Source: Serratia ureilytica (lineage in GTDB: Bacteria > Pseudomonadota > Gammaproteobacteria > Enterobacterales > Enterobacteriaceae). From it: a stretch of DNA of 64,000 nucleotides. Both the position numbers and the translations under genes were made by a program. The notes below the pieces were generated by a model. The model was given only the letters and a program-made list of their open reading frames with translations. It ran no database searches and was not told the origin of the DNA. Location of the stretch: positions 248,001-312,000 of the forward strand of contig NZ_JABXOF010000007.1 in NCBI RefSeq assembly GCF_013375155.1, given 5' to 3'. This document shows, in pieces, positions 27,821-39,506 of the stretch (positions within the stretch are counted from its first letter, which is position 1; each line of letters starts with the position of its first letter).

Positions 27821-30169
27821 ATGAAGATCCTGACCGGGCGCGTGCTGCAAAACGGCTTGATGGCGGTGTTTTTACTGGCGCTGCTGTTGACCGCAATTCG
27901 GCTGTGGCCGCATCCGCCCCTGTGGCAGGGGCTGCCGCAGTCTTCCGTTTATTACGACAGGCACGGCGCGCTGCTGCGCATTACGCTGGCCAACGACGAT
28001 CGCTACCGGCTGTGGACCCCGCTGGAGCAAGTGTCGCCGCTGGCGGTGCGCGGGTTGCTGCTGCACGAAGATCGTTGGTTCTACTATAACCCCGGCTTTA
28101 ACCCTGTCAGCCTGATGCGCGGTTTCTGGCGCAGCTATGTCGCCGGCGGCAAAATGCAGGGCGGTTCGACCATCAGCATGCAGCTGGCGCGGATGCGCTG
28201 GCATCTCAATACCCGTACGCCGGGCGGCAAGGTGTTGCAGGTGCTGCGTGCGGTGCAGCTGGAACTGAGCTACTCCAAGCGCGATATCCTGGAAGCCTAT
28301 TTGAATTACGCGCCCTACGGCCGCAACATTGAAAGCATCGGCGCCGCCAGCCTGATCTATTTCGCCAAGCCGCCGCGGGAGTTGACTCTGCCGGAGGCGC
28401 TGACGCTGGCGGTCTTGCCGCAGTCACCCAGCTACCGTCTGGAGCCGAAAACCGGCGTGCTCGGCGCGGCGTTGACGCAGGCGCGCAATCGTCTGTTCCA
28501 GCGTTGGCAGCGGGTTTACCCCACCGACGCCAGCCAGCAAACGCTGTTCCGCCTGCCGTTGGCGCTGCGGCAGCCTGAACAAGTGCCTTATATCGCACCG
28601 CACTTTATCGAACAGCTGCGCCTGCAGACGCAGCAACTGGTGCAGCGCGATACCCGCGTAGACACGACGCTGGACGCCGGGCTGCAGCGGCTGGTCGAAC
28701 GGCAGGTCAACGCTTTTATCGCCCGCAACCGCAGCCGCGGCATCCAAAACGCCGCGGTGCTGCTGGTGGACAGCCGCGATATGGGGGTGCGCGCGCTGGT
28801 GGGCTCGGCGGACTATTACAATCGTCCGATCCAGGGGCAGGTGAACGGCACCAACGCCAAGCGTTCGCCGGGATCGACGCTGAAGCCGTTCATCTACGCG
28901 CTGGGCATGGAGCAGGGCGTGCTGCATCCGATGACCATTCTGAAAGACGTGCCTTCGTCGTTCGGCGCCTATGCGCCGGAAAATTTCGACCGGCGTTTTC
29001 TCGGCCCGGTGACCGCCACCGACGCGCTGAATTTCAGCCGTAACATCCCGGCGGTCTATGTCGCCTCACAGCTGCGTCAGCCGACCTTTTATCAGTTTTT
29101 GCGCCTGACCGGCGTCGCCAATATGGCCAATGAGAGCCACTACGGACTGTCGCTGGTGCTGGGCGGCGGCGAGGTGACGGCGCAGGAACTGGCGAAGCTG
29201 TACGCGTTGCTGGCGAACCGCGGCGAGCTGCGGCCGCTGCGATTGCGGCTGAACGAGGGTGAACCGAGGCCGGTGCGGCTGTTGAGCGAGGAGGCCAGTT
29301 TCATCACGCTGGATATGCTGCGCCAGCACCGGCGGCCGGGCGATACGCTGGCGCAGCGTTCTTCGTCGCTGCCGGTGTACTGGAAGACCGGCACCTCATG
29401 GGGCTTTCGCGACGCCTGGAGCGTCGGGATTTTCGGCCCTTACGTGCTGGTGGTGTGGGAAGGCAACTTCGATGGGCGCGGCAACAATGCGTTGGTCGGC
29501 GCCGAGGCGGCCGCGCCGCTGTTTTTCAATATCATCGACAGCGTCAACGCCAGCTATCCCGCCCTGCGGGAACCGAAACATCCGTTCCCCAAGCGGCTGC
29601 GGCGGGTAGACATCTGTCTCGCCAGCGGCGATCTGCCGACGCCGTGGTGCCAGCAAAAGGGCAAGACCTGGTTCATTCCCGGCAAGTCGCCGATCAAGGT
29701 AGACAGCGTCTACCGGCCGGTGGTGCTGGATATTCACAGCGGCGAGGTTGTTTGCCCGCCGTATGACGCGGCGCAGACCCGCACCGAAATTTTTGAATTC
29801 TGGCCTTCCGATTTGGCCAACGTGTTCGCCCAGGCCGGGCTGCCGAAGCGGGCGCCGCCGGTCAATCGCTGCAAGGACAACGGCATCGCCGTCGGCGGCA
29901 ACGCGCCGCGCATCACCTCGCCGTTGAAAAACACCACTTATACCCTGCGCCAGTCGCAACAGGGACGGGACAAAATCGCCTTCAATGCGGTGACGGACGC
30001 CGACAGCAAGACGGTGTACTGGTTCGTCGACGATATCTATCTCGGCAGCAGCGCCAGCAAAAAACCGATCGACTGGCGGCCGATCAACAACGGGCGCTAC
30101 CGCATTCGAGCGGTGGACGATCGCGGCCGCGCCGATACGCGCCTGGTGACCATCGAATGGGTGAACTAG
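27821..30169 (+). CDS. pbpC: PbpC, penicillin-binding protein 1C
   Basis: PBP1C is a bifunctional class A peptidoglycan synthase of the inner membrane. The 782-residue product has an N-terminal membrane anchor (about 8-27). The GT51 glycosyltransferase domain has catalytic Glu83 in LLHEDRWFYYNPGFNP and QGGSTISMQLARM. The transpeptidase domain has S352-T-L-K (SPGSTLKPF), the S-x-N motif FSRNIP and KTGTSWGFRDAW. The C-terminal BiPBP_C domain is also present. All catalytic motifs are intact. It is paired with the upstream macroglobulin, an association known in many proteobacteria and taken as coupling wall repair with protease defence. Confidence 0.96.
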   Translation: MKILTGRVLQNGLMAVFLLALLLTAIRLWPHPPLWQGLPQSSVYYDRHGALLRITLANDDRYRLWTPLEQVSPLAVRGLLLHEDRWFYYNPGFNPVSLMRGFWRSYVAGGKMQGGSTISMQLARMRWHLNTRTPGGKVLQVLRAVQLELSYSKRDILEAYLNYAPYGRNIESIGAASLIYFAKPPRELTLPEALTLAVLPQSPSYRLEPKTGVLGAALTQARNRLFQRWQRVYPTDASQQTLFRLPLALRQPEQVPYIAPHFIEQLRLQTQQLVQRDTRVDTTLDAGLQRLVERQVNAFIARNRSRGIQNAAVLLVDSRDMGVRALVGSADYYNRPIQGQVNGTNAKRSPGSTLKPFIYALGMEQGVLHPMTILKDVPSSFGAYAPENFDRRFLGPVTATDALNFSRNIPAVYVASQLRQPTFYQFLRLTGVANMANESHYGLSLVLGGGEVTAQELAKLYALLANRGELRPLRLRLNEGEPRPVRLLSEEASFITLDMLRQHRRPGDTLAQRSSSLPVYWKTGTSWGFRDAWSVGIFGPYVLVVWEGNFDGRGNNALVGAEAAAPLFFNIIDSVNASYPALREPKHPFPKRLRRVDICLASGDLPTPWCQQKGKTWFIPGKSPIKVDSVYRPVVLDIHSGEVVCPPYDAAQTRTEIFEFWPSDLANVFAQAGLPKRAPPVNRCKDNGIAVGGNAPRITSPLKNTTYTLRQSQQGRDKIAFNAVTDADSKTVYWFVDDIYLGSSASKKPIDWRPINNGRYRIRAVDDRGRADTRLVTIEWVN

Positions 30170-30229
30170 CGTTGCGTCTCATGCCTGTTATACTCGCGCC
30201 CGAAACGGCTATTGACCTGGGAATGCGAT

Positions 30230-31000
30230 GTGATTGAGATTTTGTATCAGGATGAACACCTGGTGGCGGTGAACAAACCGTCGGGCTGGTTGGTGCACCG
30301 CAGTTGGCTGGACCGTCATGAAACTCGCTTTATGATGCAGACGGTGCGCGATCAGCTCGGGAAGCACGTCTTTACCGTGCACCGTCTCGATCGTCCGACG
30401 TCCGGCGTGCTGCTGATGGCGCTCTCCAGCGAGGTGGCGCGCCTGCTGTCGCAGCAGTTCGAGCAGCATCAGGTGCAGAAAACCTACCATGCGGTGGTGC
30501 GCGGTTACGTGCAGGAGGAGGCGACCCTCGACTACCCGCTGACGGCGGAGCTGGATAAAATCGCCGATAAACATGCCGATGCCGACAAGGGGCCGCAGCC
30601 GGCCGTGACGCACTACCGGCCGTTGGCGCAGGTAGAGATGCCGGTGGCCGTCGGCCGCTACGCCAGCGCGCGTTACAGTCTGGTGGAACTGCAGCCGGAA
30701 ACCGGCCGCAAACATCAGCTGCGGCGCCATATGGCGCACCTGCGCCACCCGATCATCGGCGACAGCAAGCACGGCGATCTGCGGCAGAATCGCGGGATGG
30801 CGCAGCATTTCGGTTGCCCGCGCCTGATGCTGCACGCCAGCCATCTGCAGCTGACGCACCCGGTGACCGGCGAGCCGCTGCAGGTAACGGCGCGCTGGGA
30901 CGAGGCCTGGCAAGGGGGGATGGCGCAGTTCGGCTGGGCGGGGGTATTCCCTGAACTTGCCGGGGTTGAGTTTAACGCGGCTAACGGTCAGGATAGCTGA
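30230..31000 (+). CDS. truC: TruC, tRNA pseudouridine(65) synthase
   Basis: TruC isomerises U65 to pseudouridine in certain tRNAs. The RluA-family product of 256 residues shows VNKPSGWLVHRSWLD and the catalytic HRLDRPTSGVLL (Asp54). It also shows the ELQPETGRKHQLRRHMAHL and HPIIGDSKHGDLRQNR motifs. I chose GTG 30230, with GGGA seven bases upstream, giving MIEILYQDEHLVAVN as in the known protein. The in-frame TTG at 30212 would add six residues and has no support. It is followed 33 bp later by yqcA. The E. coli trio yqcC-truC-yqcA is split here by inserted genes. Confidence 0.96.
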   Translation: MIEILYQDEHLVAVNKPSGWLVHRSWLDRHETRFMMQTVRDQLGKHVFTVHRLDRPTSGVLLMALSSEVARLLSQQFEQHQVQKTYHAVVRGYVQEEATLDYPLTAELDKIADKHADADKGPQPAVTHYRPLAQVEMPVAVGRYASARYSLVELQPETGRKHQLRRHMAHLRHPIIGDSKHGDLRQNRGMAQHFGCPRLMLHASHLQLTHPVTGEPLQVTARWDEAWQGGMAQFGWAGVFPELAGVEFNAANGQDS

Positions 31001-31033
31001 CAATTTTTAAAGGTAATGAAGGGAGTAGGAGCC

Positions 31034-31486
31034 ATGGCTCAGGTTGGTATCTTCGTGGGAACGGTCTACGGCAATTCGCTGCTGGTGGCGGAAGAGGCGC
31101 AAAACATCCTCAGCGAGCAGGGCCATGAGGTCAAACTGTTCGAAGAGGGCACGCTGGAGGCCTGGCAGTTTTATCGTCAGCACTACGCGCTGGTGATCAC
31201 CTCCACCACCGGGCAGGGCGATCTGCCGGACAGCATCGCGCCGCTGTTCCACGCTATCCGCGATCAGGTTGGCTATCAGCCGGAGCTGCGCTATGGGCTG
31301 ATCGCCCTCGGTGACAGCAGCTATGACCACTTCTGCGGCGCCGGGCGCACGTTCGATGCGCTGCTGCAGGAACAGGGCGCCACCCGCGTTGGCGAAGTGC
31401 TGGAAATCGATGCGATGGAACAGCCGGAGCCGGAAGTGGCCGCCTGCCCGTGGGTCGAGCAGTGGGGCACGCTGCTGCAGTCATAA
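31034..31486 (+). CDS. yqcA: YqcA, flavodoxin
   Basis: YqcA is a short-chain FMN-binding flavodoxin of 150 residues; its electron-transfer partner is not established. The phosphate-binding loop [14 protein letters not shown] is at residues 9-22. The isoalloxazine-contacting loops are [13 protein letters not shown] and [18 protein letters not shown]. The start is ATG 31034, with AGGAG just upstream. The in-frame codon at 31016 is less likely. It ends truC-yqcA and is convergent with yaeH across a shared stem-loop. Confidence 0.94.
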   Translation: MAQVGIFVGTVYGNSLLVAEEAQNILSEQGHEVKLFEEGTLEAWQFYRQHYALVITSTTGQGDLPDSIAPLFHAIRDQVGYQPELRYGLIALGDSSYDHFCGAGRTFDALLQEQGATRVGEVLEIDAMEQPEPEVAACPWVEQWGTLLQS

Positions 31487-31487
31487 C

Positions 31488-31515
31488 GTAAAAAGGCGCC
31501 GCAAAAGGGCGCCTT
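31488..31515. terminator. Bidirectional terminator between yqcA and yaeH
   Basis: AAGGCGCC (31493-31500) pairs with GGCGCCTT (31508-31515) across a seven-base loop. The minus-strand side continues into TTTTTACG, giving the better U tract for yaeH. On the plus strand it lies just after yqcA. Confidence 0.75.
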
Positions 31516-31543
31516 AACGATGATGCGGGTCAACCGATCCGCA

Positions 31544-31933
31544 TTATTTGCCGCGGGTGAGTTTTTCCAGATCGGCTTCGATCTCGGCAATCTTGTGCGA
31601 CACCACGCCTTCGAGATGGCGCAGGTCGTCGAGGATTTTACGCTTCAGATCCACTTCCACCTGATCGCGCTGGCACAGCTGATCCAGCTCGTCGATCACG
31701 TAACGCAGGTTCGGGTTGATCTCGTGAATTTCCTTGTAGCCCTGGCCGGCGTTGTCCGCCACCACGGTTTTACGCTGGCGCGGATACTTGAACTTCACGC
31801 TCTTGGCGAAGAACTCGCCCTTGTCCTTGCGGAAATAGATCTTGAGGATGTCGTTGTTGGCCTCTTGACGCAGGCTATAGCGATCGACGTCTTCCGGTTG
31901 ATTGATGCCCAAACTCTTCAAGTTATCGTACAT
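31544..31933 (-). CDS. yaeH: YaeH, DUF3461 family protein
   Basis: This is a 129-residue cytosolic protein of the DUF3461/YaeH family, with no established function. It has [34 protein letters not shown] at the N terminus. A basic KYPRQRKTV patch follows, and then a charged, probably coiled-coil C-terminal half (about 75-125, rich in Leu, Asp, Glu and Lys). AGAGGG lies six bases before the ATG. As in E. coli it is downstream of dapD on the same strand, but dapD has its own terminator, so the two are separate units. Confidence 0.93.
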   Translation of the reverse strand: MYDNLKSLGINQPEDVDRYSLRQEANNDILKIYFRKDKGEFFAKSVKFKYPRQRKTVVADNAGQGYKEIHEINPNLRYVIDELDQLCQRDQVEVDLKRKILDDLRHLEGVVSHKIAEIEADLEKLTRGK

Positions 31934-32029
31934 ACTGCGCCCTCTTTAGATGTGATCGTTATATTCCACGACTGCGATTATGGCGGAAAGCGAGATCTGC
32001 GACTGTGACTGCCAGCGAAACGCAGACAA

Positions 32030-32060
32030 AAAAATAGCGGGTGAATCACCCGCTATTTCA
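32030..32060 (-). terminator. Intrinsic terminator of dapD
   Basis: A 12-bp stem (AAATAGCGGGTG at 32032-32043 with CACCCGCTATTT at 32047-32058, three-base loop) stands just after the dapD stop. On the minus strand it runs into TTTTTTTGTC. Confidence 0.9.
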
Positions 32061-32062
32061 AT

Positions 32063-32887
<825 letters not shown>

Positions 32888-32929
32888 GCTGTTCTCTTTC
32901 CTGATGTTGTCGGTAAAAAGTTACTTGTA

Positions 32930-35593
32930 TCACATTTTATCGTTTGGGGTGAGGGCCTCTGTCAACCGTTGCTCCAACTTTCTGCGCGTTTCTTGGTCGA
33001 GCGCGCGCCGCTCGCCGTCGGCCAGGATAAACAAATCCTCGACCCGCTCGCCGATGGTGGAAATGCGCGCGCCGTGCAGCGACAGCCCCAGATCGGCGAA
33101 CACTTCGCCCACCCGTGCCAGTAGGCCGGGTTGGTCGAGCGCGGTCAGCTCCAGGTAGCTGCGGCGATCGGTGTGGGTCGGCAGGAAGGTGACCTCGGTC
33201 GGCACGCTGAAGTGGCGCAGCTTGGAAGAGGGGCGGCGCACGCGCGGCGGCTGGTACTCCCGCTGGGTGATGGCCTGCAGCAGCGCCTGGCGGATCGCCG
33301 CGTGGCGATCCTGCGCCAGCGGGCTGCCGTCCGGCTCCAGCACGATAAAGGTGTCCATCGCCATACCGTCGCGGTTGGTGAAGATCTGGGCGTCGTGCAC
33401 GCTCAGGTTGCGGCGATCCATCTCCCCGGCGACGGCGGCGAACAGATAAGGACGATCCGGGCTCCAGATGAAGATCTCGGTGCCGCCGCGCGTCGCCTGG
33501 CGGCTGACCAGCACCAGCGGCTGGGTGGAATCGTGGGCCAGCAGATGGCGGGCGTGCCAGGCCAGCTGATTCGGCGAGTGGCGCAGGAAATAGTCGGCGC
33601 GGCAGCGGCTCCAGATGCGGTGCAGCGCCTCTTCGTCGATGTTGTCCATGCGCAGCAGCGCCAACGCCTGCAGCCGGTGGTGGCGCACGCGTTCGCGCAG
33701 ATCCGGGCTGTTTTGCATGCCGCGGCGCAGCTGTTTCTCGGTGGCGAAATACAGCTCGCGCAACAGGCTCTGCTTCCAGCTGTTCCACAGGGTTTCGTTG
33801 GTGGCGCAGATATCCGCCACCGTCAGGCATACCAGGTAGCGCAGGCGAGTTTCGCTCTGCACTTCGCTGCTGAACTGCTGGATCACCGTCGGATCCTGGA
33901 TATCGCGGCGCTGCGCGGTGACCGACATCAGCAGGTGGCAGCGCACCAGCCAGGCCACCAGTTGGGTTTCTCGCGAGTTGAGGCCGTGCAGCTCGGCGAA
34001 CTCCACCACGTCCTCCGCGCCGAGGATCGAGTGATCGCCGCCGCGCCCTTTGGCGATATCGTGGAACAAGGCCGCCAGCAGCAGCAGTTCCGGGTGCGGC
34101 AGGCGCGGATACAGCTCCACGCACAGCGGATGGCGCGGCCGGGTTTGCGGATCGGCGAAGCTCTCCAGCTTCTGCAGCACCCGGATAGTGTGTTCGTCGA
34201 CGGTATAGGCGTGGAACAGATCGAACTGCATCTGCCCGACGATCTTGCCCCACTGCGGCATATAGGCCCACAGCACGCTGTGACGGTGCATCGGCACCAG
34301 CGCGCGCGACACCGCGCCGGGATGGCGCAGGATGGCCATGAACAGATCGCGCGCTTCCGGGATGGTGCACAGCGGCTGTTTCAGGTGGCGGCGCGCGTGG
34401 CGCAGCTGGCGCACGGTGGTGGAGTAAATGCCTTTGATCTCGCGGTTGCGCACCATCAGGTAGAACATGCGCATGATGGCTTGCGGCTCGCGGATGAACA
34501 GCGTTTCGTCACGCAGATCGATCAGATCGCCGCGCAGTTGGAAATCGTCGTTCAGCGGACGCGGTTTTTCGGTGGCGTCCAGCGCCAGGATGGCTTCGTC
34601 GAACAGCTGCAGCAGCATGTGGTTCAGCTCGCTGACGCGCCGCGTCATGCGGTAGAAGTCTTTCATCATGCGCTCGACCGGCTCGTTGCCTTCGCCTTCA
34701 TAGCGCAGCAGCTGCGCGACGCTGAGCTGGCGATCGAACAGCAGACGGTTGTCGTAACGCGGCAGCACCAGGTGCAGCGCAAAGCGGATGCGCCACAGGA
34801 AGCTCTGGCATTCGTTCAGCTCGTTGCGTTCGGCCTGGGTGAGAAAGCCGAAGCCGACCATTTCGTCCAGCGAGGTGGCGCCGAAGTGGCGGCGCGCCAC
34901 CCACAGCAGCGTGTGGATGTCGCGCAGGCCGCCGGGGCTGCTTTTGATATCCGGCTCCAGGTTATAGCTGGTGCCGTGGTAGCGCTGATGACGTTCTTGC
35001 TGCTCGTTGATCTTGGCGTGGAAAAACTGCGGCGAAGGCCAAAAGCCGTCGCTGAAGATATGTTTTTGCATCTGCAGGAACAGCGCGACGTCGCCGCAGA
35101 TCATGCGCGATTCGATCAGGTTGGTGGCCACGGTCAGATCCGCCAGCCCTTCCAGCAGACACTCTTCCAGGGTGCGCACGCTGTGGCCCACTTCCAGCTT
35201 GAGATCCCACAGCAGGGTGATGAATTCGCCGACCCGCTGCGACTGTTGCTCCGTCAGCCGGCGCTGGCTGAGCACCAGCACGTCGATATCCGACAGCGGG
35301 TGCAGCTCGCCGCGGCCGTAGCCGCCGACCGCCACCAGCGCGGTTTCCGGGATATCTTCAAAGCCGTAGAACGTCCACAGCCGGCGCAGCAGGCGATCGA
35401 TGAAGTCGCTGCGCGCCGCCACCAGGCTTTCGGCGCTGGAGCCGGCGTCGAACGCCGCCGCCAGCCACAGCTGAAACTGTTCCAGCCGCTGTTTCAGCAC
35501 CGGGCAGGTGAGCTCGTCGTCGCCGTAGGCGCTGGGGGAGGCGGGCGGCATCGGCACGGCCGGGGCCGCCTGTTGAAGAAGATTGTCAGACAT
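32930..35593 (-). CDS. glnD: GlnD, bifunctional uridylyltransferase/uridylyl-removing enzyme
   Basis: GlnD is the primary nitrogen sensor: it uridylylates PII proteins when glutamine is low and removes UMP when glutamine is high. The 887-residue product has the nucleotidyltransferase motif [19 protein letters not shown] (Gly90-Gly91, Asp102, Asp104). An HD hydrolase domain ([18 protein letters not shown]) and two C-terminal ACT domains, which sense glutamine, follow. The start is ATG 35593 (MSDNLLQQ). The frame remains open upstream to 35704 but would run through the map terminator and 3' end, so the longer form is rejected. It lies between map and dapD, as in E. coli. Confidence 0.97.
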   Translation of the reverse strand: MSDNLLQQAAPAVPMPPASPSAYGDDELTCPVLKQRLEQFQLWLAAAFDAGSSAESLVAARSDFIDRLLRRLWTFYGFEDIPETALVAVGGYGRGELHPLSDIDVLVLSQRRLTEQQSQRVGEFITLLWDLKLEVGHSVRTLEECLLEGLADLTVATNLIESRMICGDVALFLQMQKHIFSDGFWPSPQFFHAKINEQQERHQRYHGTSYNLEPDIKSSPGGLRDIHTLLWVARRHFGATSLDEMVGFGFLTQAERNELNECQSFLWRIRFALHLVLPRYDNRLLFDRQLSVAQLLRYEGEGNEPVERMMKDFYRMTRRVSELNHMLLQLFDEAILALDATEKPRPLNDDFQLRGDLIDLRDETLFIREPQAIMRMFYLMVRNREIKGIYSTTVRQLRHARRHLKQPLCTIPEARDLFMAILRHPGAVSRALVPMHRHSVLWAYMPQWGKIVGQMQFDLFHAYTVDEHTIRVLQKLESFADPQTRPRHPLCVELYPRLPHPELLLLAALFHDIAKGRGGDHSILGAEDVVEFAELHGLNSRETQLVAWLVRCHLLMSVTAQRRDIQDPTVIQQFSSEVQSETRLRYLVCLTVADICATNETLWNSWKQSLLRELYFATEKQLRRGMQNSPDLRERVRHHRLQALALLRMDNIDEEALHRIWSRCRADYFLRHSPNQLAWHARHLLAHDSTQPLVLVSRQATRGGTEIFIWSPDRPYLFAAVAGEMDRRNLSVHDAQIFTNRDGMAMDTFIVLEPDGSPLAQDRHAAIRQALLQAITQREYQPPRVRRPSSKLRHFSVPTEVTFLPTHTDRRSYLELTALDQPGLLARVGEVFADLGLSLHGARISTIGERVEDLFILADGERRALDQETRRKLEQRLTEALTPNDKM

Positions 35594-35607
35594 AGTGCGC
35601 AGCCCAT

Positions 35608-35632
35608 AAAAAAGGCCGGCATAAGCCGGCCT
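35608..35632 (-). terminator. Intrinsic terminator of map
   Basis: On the minus strand AGGCCGGC and GCCGGCCT (35613-35632) pair around a TTAT tetraloop and are followed by TTTTTATGGG. It lies 35 bp past map and only 15 bp before the glnD start. glnD must therefore have its own promoter within or before this segment, or depend on read-through. Confidence 0.85.
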
Positions 35633-35666
35633 GGTGATATTCTGCACGCGGCGTTCGCCGCGGTGC

Positions 35667-36461
35667 TTACATCTCGTGCGTAATGATGTTGGGGATGGTG
35701 TCATCCTTGCGCAACGTCATTATCTCGCAGCCGTTATCAGTCACCACAATAGTATGCTCATACTGCGCCGACAAGCTGCGATCTTTGGTTTTTACCGTCC
35801 AGCCGTCTTTCATGGTGCGGATGCGGTAGTCGCCGGCGTTGACCATCGGTTCGATGGTGAAGGCCATGCCCGGCTGCAGCACCACGCCGCCGTCGTCCGC
35901 GTCATAGTGCAGCACCTGCGGCTCTTCGTGGAACACTTCGCCGATGCCGTGGCCGCAGTACTCGCGCACCACGGAGAACTTCTCGGCTTCGACGAATTGC
36001 TGGATAGCCTTGCCCAGGGTGCGCAGACGGATGCCCGGTTTGACCATCTTCAGCGCCAGATACAGGCTTTCCTGAGTAACGCGGCACAGGCGCTCGCCCA
36101 GAATGGTCGGTTTGCCGACGATGAACATCTTCGAGGTGTCGCCGTGGAAACCGTCTTTAATCACGGTCACGTCGATGTTGACGATGTCGCCGTCTTTCAG
36201 CGTTTTGTCGTCGCTCGGGATGCCGTGGCACACCACTTCGTTCACCGAAATGCACACGGATTTCGGGAAGCCGTGATAGCCGAGGCAGGCGGAAATGGCC
36301 TGCTGCTCGTTGGTGATGTACTCGTGACAGATACGGTCCAGCTCGCCGGTGGTCACGCCAGGTTTGACGTGCGGCTCGATGATCTCCAGCACTTCGGCGG
36401 CCAGGCGGCCGGCCACGCGCATTTTTTGGATGTCATCAGGTGTTTTAATTGAGATTGCCAT
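35667..36461 (-). CDS. map: Map, methionine aminopeptidase (type I)
   Basis: Map removes the N-terminal methionine from nascent proteins with small second residues and is essential in bacteria. The 264-residue pita-bread fold has the dimetal ligands in [17 protein letters not shown] (Asp97 and Asp108). The catalytic histidine region is [14 protein letters not shown], followed by [10 protein letters not shown] and [11 protein letters not shown] (the glutamate ligands). The length equals the E. coli enzyme. It is divergent from rpsB, with 345 bp between starts that contain the rpsB promoter and leader. Confidence 0.98.
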   Translation of the reverse strand: MAISIKTPDDIQKMRVAGRLAAEVLEIIEPHVKPGVTTGELDRICHEYITNEQQAISACLGYHGFPKSVCISVNEVVCHGIPSDDKTLKDGDIVNIDVTVIKDGFHGDTSKMFIVGKPTILGERLCRVTQESLYLALKMVKPGIRLRTLGKAIQQFVEAEKFSVVREYCGHGIGEVFHEEPQVLHYDADDGGVVLQPGMAFTIEPMVNAGDYRIRTMKDGWTVKTKDRSLSAQYEHTIVVTDNGCEIMTLRKDDTIPNIITHEM

Positions 36462-36577
36462 GAAATTCGTCCGCAGGTGTCGTTATCGTCGACAATAAGA
36501 AGCAGTGACTTATGGTATCAGCCCGGCCGGGGGCTGCCAAATTTCATTTCCTGACGCCCGGCGAAACGCAACAAAAG

Positions 36578-36607
36578 TTGGTGTCGGCGGCGGGTTTATG
36601 GTATAAA
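36578..36607 (+). promoter_or_regulatory. Predicted rpsB-tsf promoter
   Basis: TTGGTG (36578-36583) and TATAAA (36602-36607) are separated by 18 bp. The -10 is followed by a G+C-rich discriminator (GCGCGCC), as expected for a growth-rate and stringently controlled ribosomal-protein promoter. Confidence 0.6.
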
Positions 36608-36613
36608 GCGCGC

Positions 36614-37532
<919 letters not shown>

Positions 37533-37587
37533 TAAGGCAAGCTCGTCACTGAGCCCTTATTAACCAGGTATTGACATATGTTGGTTA

Positions 37588-37615
37588 GGGGGGCCTGTAA
37601 AGGCCCCCTTTGCTT
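37588..37615 (+). terminator. Attenuator-like stem-loop between rpsB and tsf
   Basis: GGGGGCC (37589-37595) pairs with GGCCCCC (37602-37608) across a six-base loop and is followed by TTTGCTT. In E. coli a partial terminator at this point sets the S2:EF-Ts ratio. The interrupted T tract here fits incomplete termination. Confidence 0.7.
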
Positions 37616-37661
37616 ATCTGAATGAGAACTGTCTCCACGCGAGATAACCGAGGAAAAATAA

Positions 37662-38513
37662 ATGGCTGATATTACCGCTGCCCTGGTAAAAGAACTGCGC
37701 GAGCGTACCGGCGCTGGCATGATGGATTGCAAGAAGGCGCTGGTTGAATCCAACGGCGACATCGAACTGGCAATCGAAAACATGCGTAAGTCCGGTGCGA
37801 TCAAAGCCGCTAAAAAAGCAGGCAACGTAGCTGCTGACGGCGTGATCAAAACCAAGATCGAAGGCAACTACGGCATCATTCTGGAAGTTAACTGCCAGAC
37901 TGACTTCGTTGCGAAAGACGCCGGTTTCCAGGCGTTCGCCGACAAAGTGCTGGATGCCGCTATGGCCGGCAAAATCACTGACGTTGACGTGCTGAAAGCA
38001 CAGTTCGAAGAAGAGCGCGTAGCGCTGGTGGCAAAAATCGGCGAAAACATCAACATTCGTCGCGTTGCTTCCCTGGAAGGCGACGTGCTGGGCAGCTACC
38101 TGCACGGCGCGCGCATCGGCGTTCTGGTTGCGGCTAAAGGCGCTGACGAAGAGCTGGTTAAGCAAATCGCAATGCACATTGCGGCGAGCAAGCCAGAGTT
38201 CGTGAAGCCAGAAGACGTGTCTGCTGAAGTGGTAGAAAAAGAGTACCAGGTTCAGCTGGACATCGCCATGCAGTCCGGCAAGCCGAAAGAAATCGCAGAG
38301 AAAATGGTTGAAGGCCGCATGAAGAAATTCACCGGCGAAGTTTCTCTGACCGGTCAGCCTTTCGTTATGGATCCGAGCAAATCCGTTGCTCAGGTGCTGA
38401 AAGAGCACAACGCTGACGTGACCAACTTCATTCGCTTCGAAGTGGGCGAAGGCATCGAGAAAGTCGAAACCGACTTCGCTGCTGAAGTTGCCGCGATGAG
38501 CAAACAGTCTTAA
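37662..38513 (+). CDS. tsf: Elongation factor Ts
   Basis: EF-Ts is the guanine-nucleotide exchange factor for EF-Tu. The 283-residue product has the N-terminal UBA-like domain with the signature [18 protein letters not shown]. The core motif TDFVAKD (EF-Tu contact) is followed by two dimerisation subdomains. It has the strong codon bias of a translation gene. It is co-transcribed with rpsB. A perfect hairpin without a T tract (38523-38548) follows, after which pyrH begins. Confidence 0.99.
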   Translation: MADITAALVKELRERTGAGMMDCKKALVESNGDIELAIENMRKSGAIKAAKKAGNVAADGVIKTKIEGNYGIILEVNCQTDFVAKDAGFQAFADKVLDAAMAGKITDVDVLKAQFEEERVALVAKIGENINIRRVASLEGDVLGSYLHGARIGVLVAAKGADEELVKQIAMHIAASKPEFVKPEDVSAEVVEKEYQVQLDIAMQSGKPKEIAEKMVEGRMKKFTGEVSLTGQPFVMDPSKSVAQVLKEHNADVTNFIRFEVGEGIEKVETDFAAEVAAMSKQS

Positions 38514-38522
38514 TGACTGTCG

Positions 38523-38548
38523 ATGGAACCGCCGTCTGGCGGTTCCAT
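38523..38548 (+). other. Hairpin after tsf
   Basis: ATGGAACCGCC and GGCGGTTCCAT form an 11-bp stem with a GTCT loop just past the tsf stop. It lacks a T tract and may mark the 3' end of rpsB-tsf mRNA by processing or Rho-dependent termination. Confidence 0.55.
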
Positions 38549-38661
38549 ACTATCCAGCCAGAATTACACCGGTGGCAGGCCCTGCAGCGTGATGCTCACC
38601 TCAGGCGCGTTTCATCGGCTGAAATCCCCAATACTAATACTGCTTCTTAGGACAGAACACC

Positions 38662-39387
38662 ATGGCAACCAATGCAAAACCCGTATATCAGCGTATTCTG
38701 CTTAAACTGAGTGGCGAAGCCCTGCAAGGTGCAGAAGGTTTTGGTATCGACGCCAGCGTTTTGGATCGCATGGCTCAGGAAGTGAAAGAGCTGGTCGAAC
38801 TGGGAATTCAGGTCGGTGTAGTTATTGGCGGCGGGAACTTGTTCCGCGGCGCGGGGCTGGCGCAAGCCGGCATGAACCGCGTAGTGGGCGACCACATGGG
38901 AATGCTGGCTACCGTGATGAACGGCCTGGCTATGCGTGATGCACTGCACCGTGCCTATGTGAACGCCCGCCTGATGTCAGCGATCCCGCTGAACGGCGTA
39001 TGTGATAATTACAGCTGGGCAGAGGCTATCAGCCTGCTGCGCAACAACCGCGTGGTGATCTTCTCCGCCGGTACCGGCAACCCGTTCTTTACCACCGATT
39101 CCGCTGCCTGCCTGCGCGGCATCGAGATCGAAGCGGACGTGGTGCTGAAAGCCACCAAAGTGGATGGCGTATACTCCGCCGATCCGGTGAAAAACCCGGA
39201 TGCGACGCTGTATGAACAATTAACCTATCAGGACGTGCTGGAGCGCGAGCTGAAAGTGATGGATCTGGCGGCGTTTACGCTGGCCCGCGATCACGGTCTG
39301 CCGATCCGCGTGTTCAACATGAACAAGCCTGGTGCGCTGCGCCGCGTGGTGATGGGTGAGAACGAAGGTACGTTGATCAGCAAATAA
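38662..39387 (+). CDS. pyrH: PyrH, UMP kinase
   Basis: PyrH phosphorylates UMP to UDP, is essential, activated by GTP and inhibited by UTP. The 241-residue amino-acid-kinase-fold protein has [11 protein letters not shown] (ATP site) and [13 protein letters not shown] (UMP phosphate). It also has [32 protein letters not shown] and [18 protein letters not shown] lies about 10 bases before the ATG. It is the second unit after tsf in the conserved rpsB-tsf-pyrH-frr order. Confidence 0.98.
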   Translation: MATNAKPVYQRILLKLSGEALQGAEGFGIDASVLDRMAQEVKELVELGIQVGVVIGGGNLFRGAGLAQAGMNRVVGDHMGMLATVMNGLAMRDALHRAYVNARLMSAIPLNGVCDNYSWAEAISLLRNNRVVIFSAGTGNPFFTTDSAACLRGIEIEADVVLKATKVDGVYSADPVKNPDATLYEQLTYQDVLERELKVMDLAAFTLARDHGLPIRVFNMNKPGALRRVVMGENEGTLISK

Positions 39388-39506
39388 GGCTGTTCACACC
39401 TCTTTTTCGGAGCGCGTGACGCCAGGCGCCGCGCGCTCTTCGAGTACGAATACGGGCTATACTTGAGTATCGCCTGCCAAGTAACCAGCTTCCAAGGGTT
39501 TGCAAC

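Noticed and set aside
33131-35683. Long open frame (about 850 codons) antisense to glnD
   Set aside because: G+C-rich coding sequence with few stops on the opposite strand; the translation is rich in His, Gln, Arg and Ala with no domain, and glnD itself is intact.
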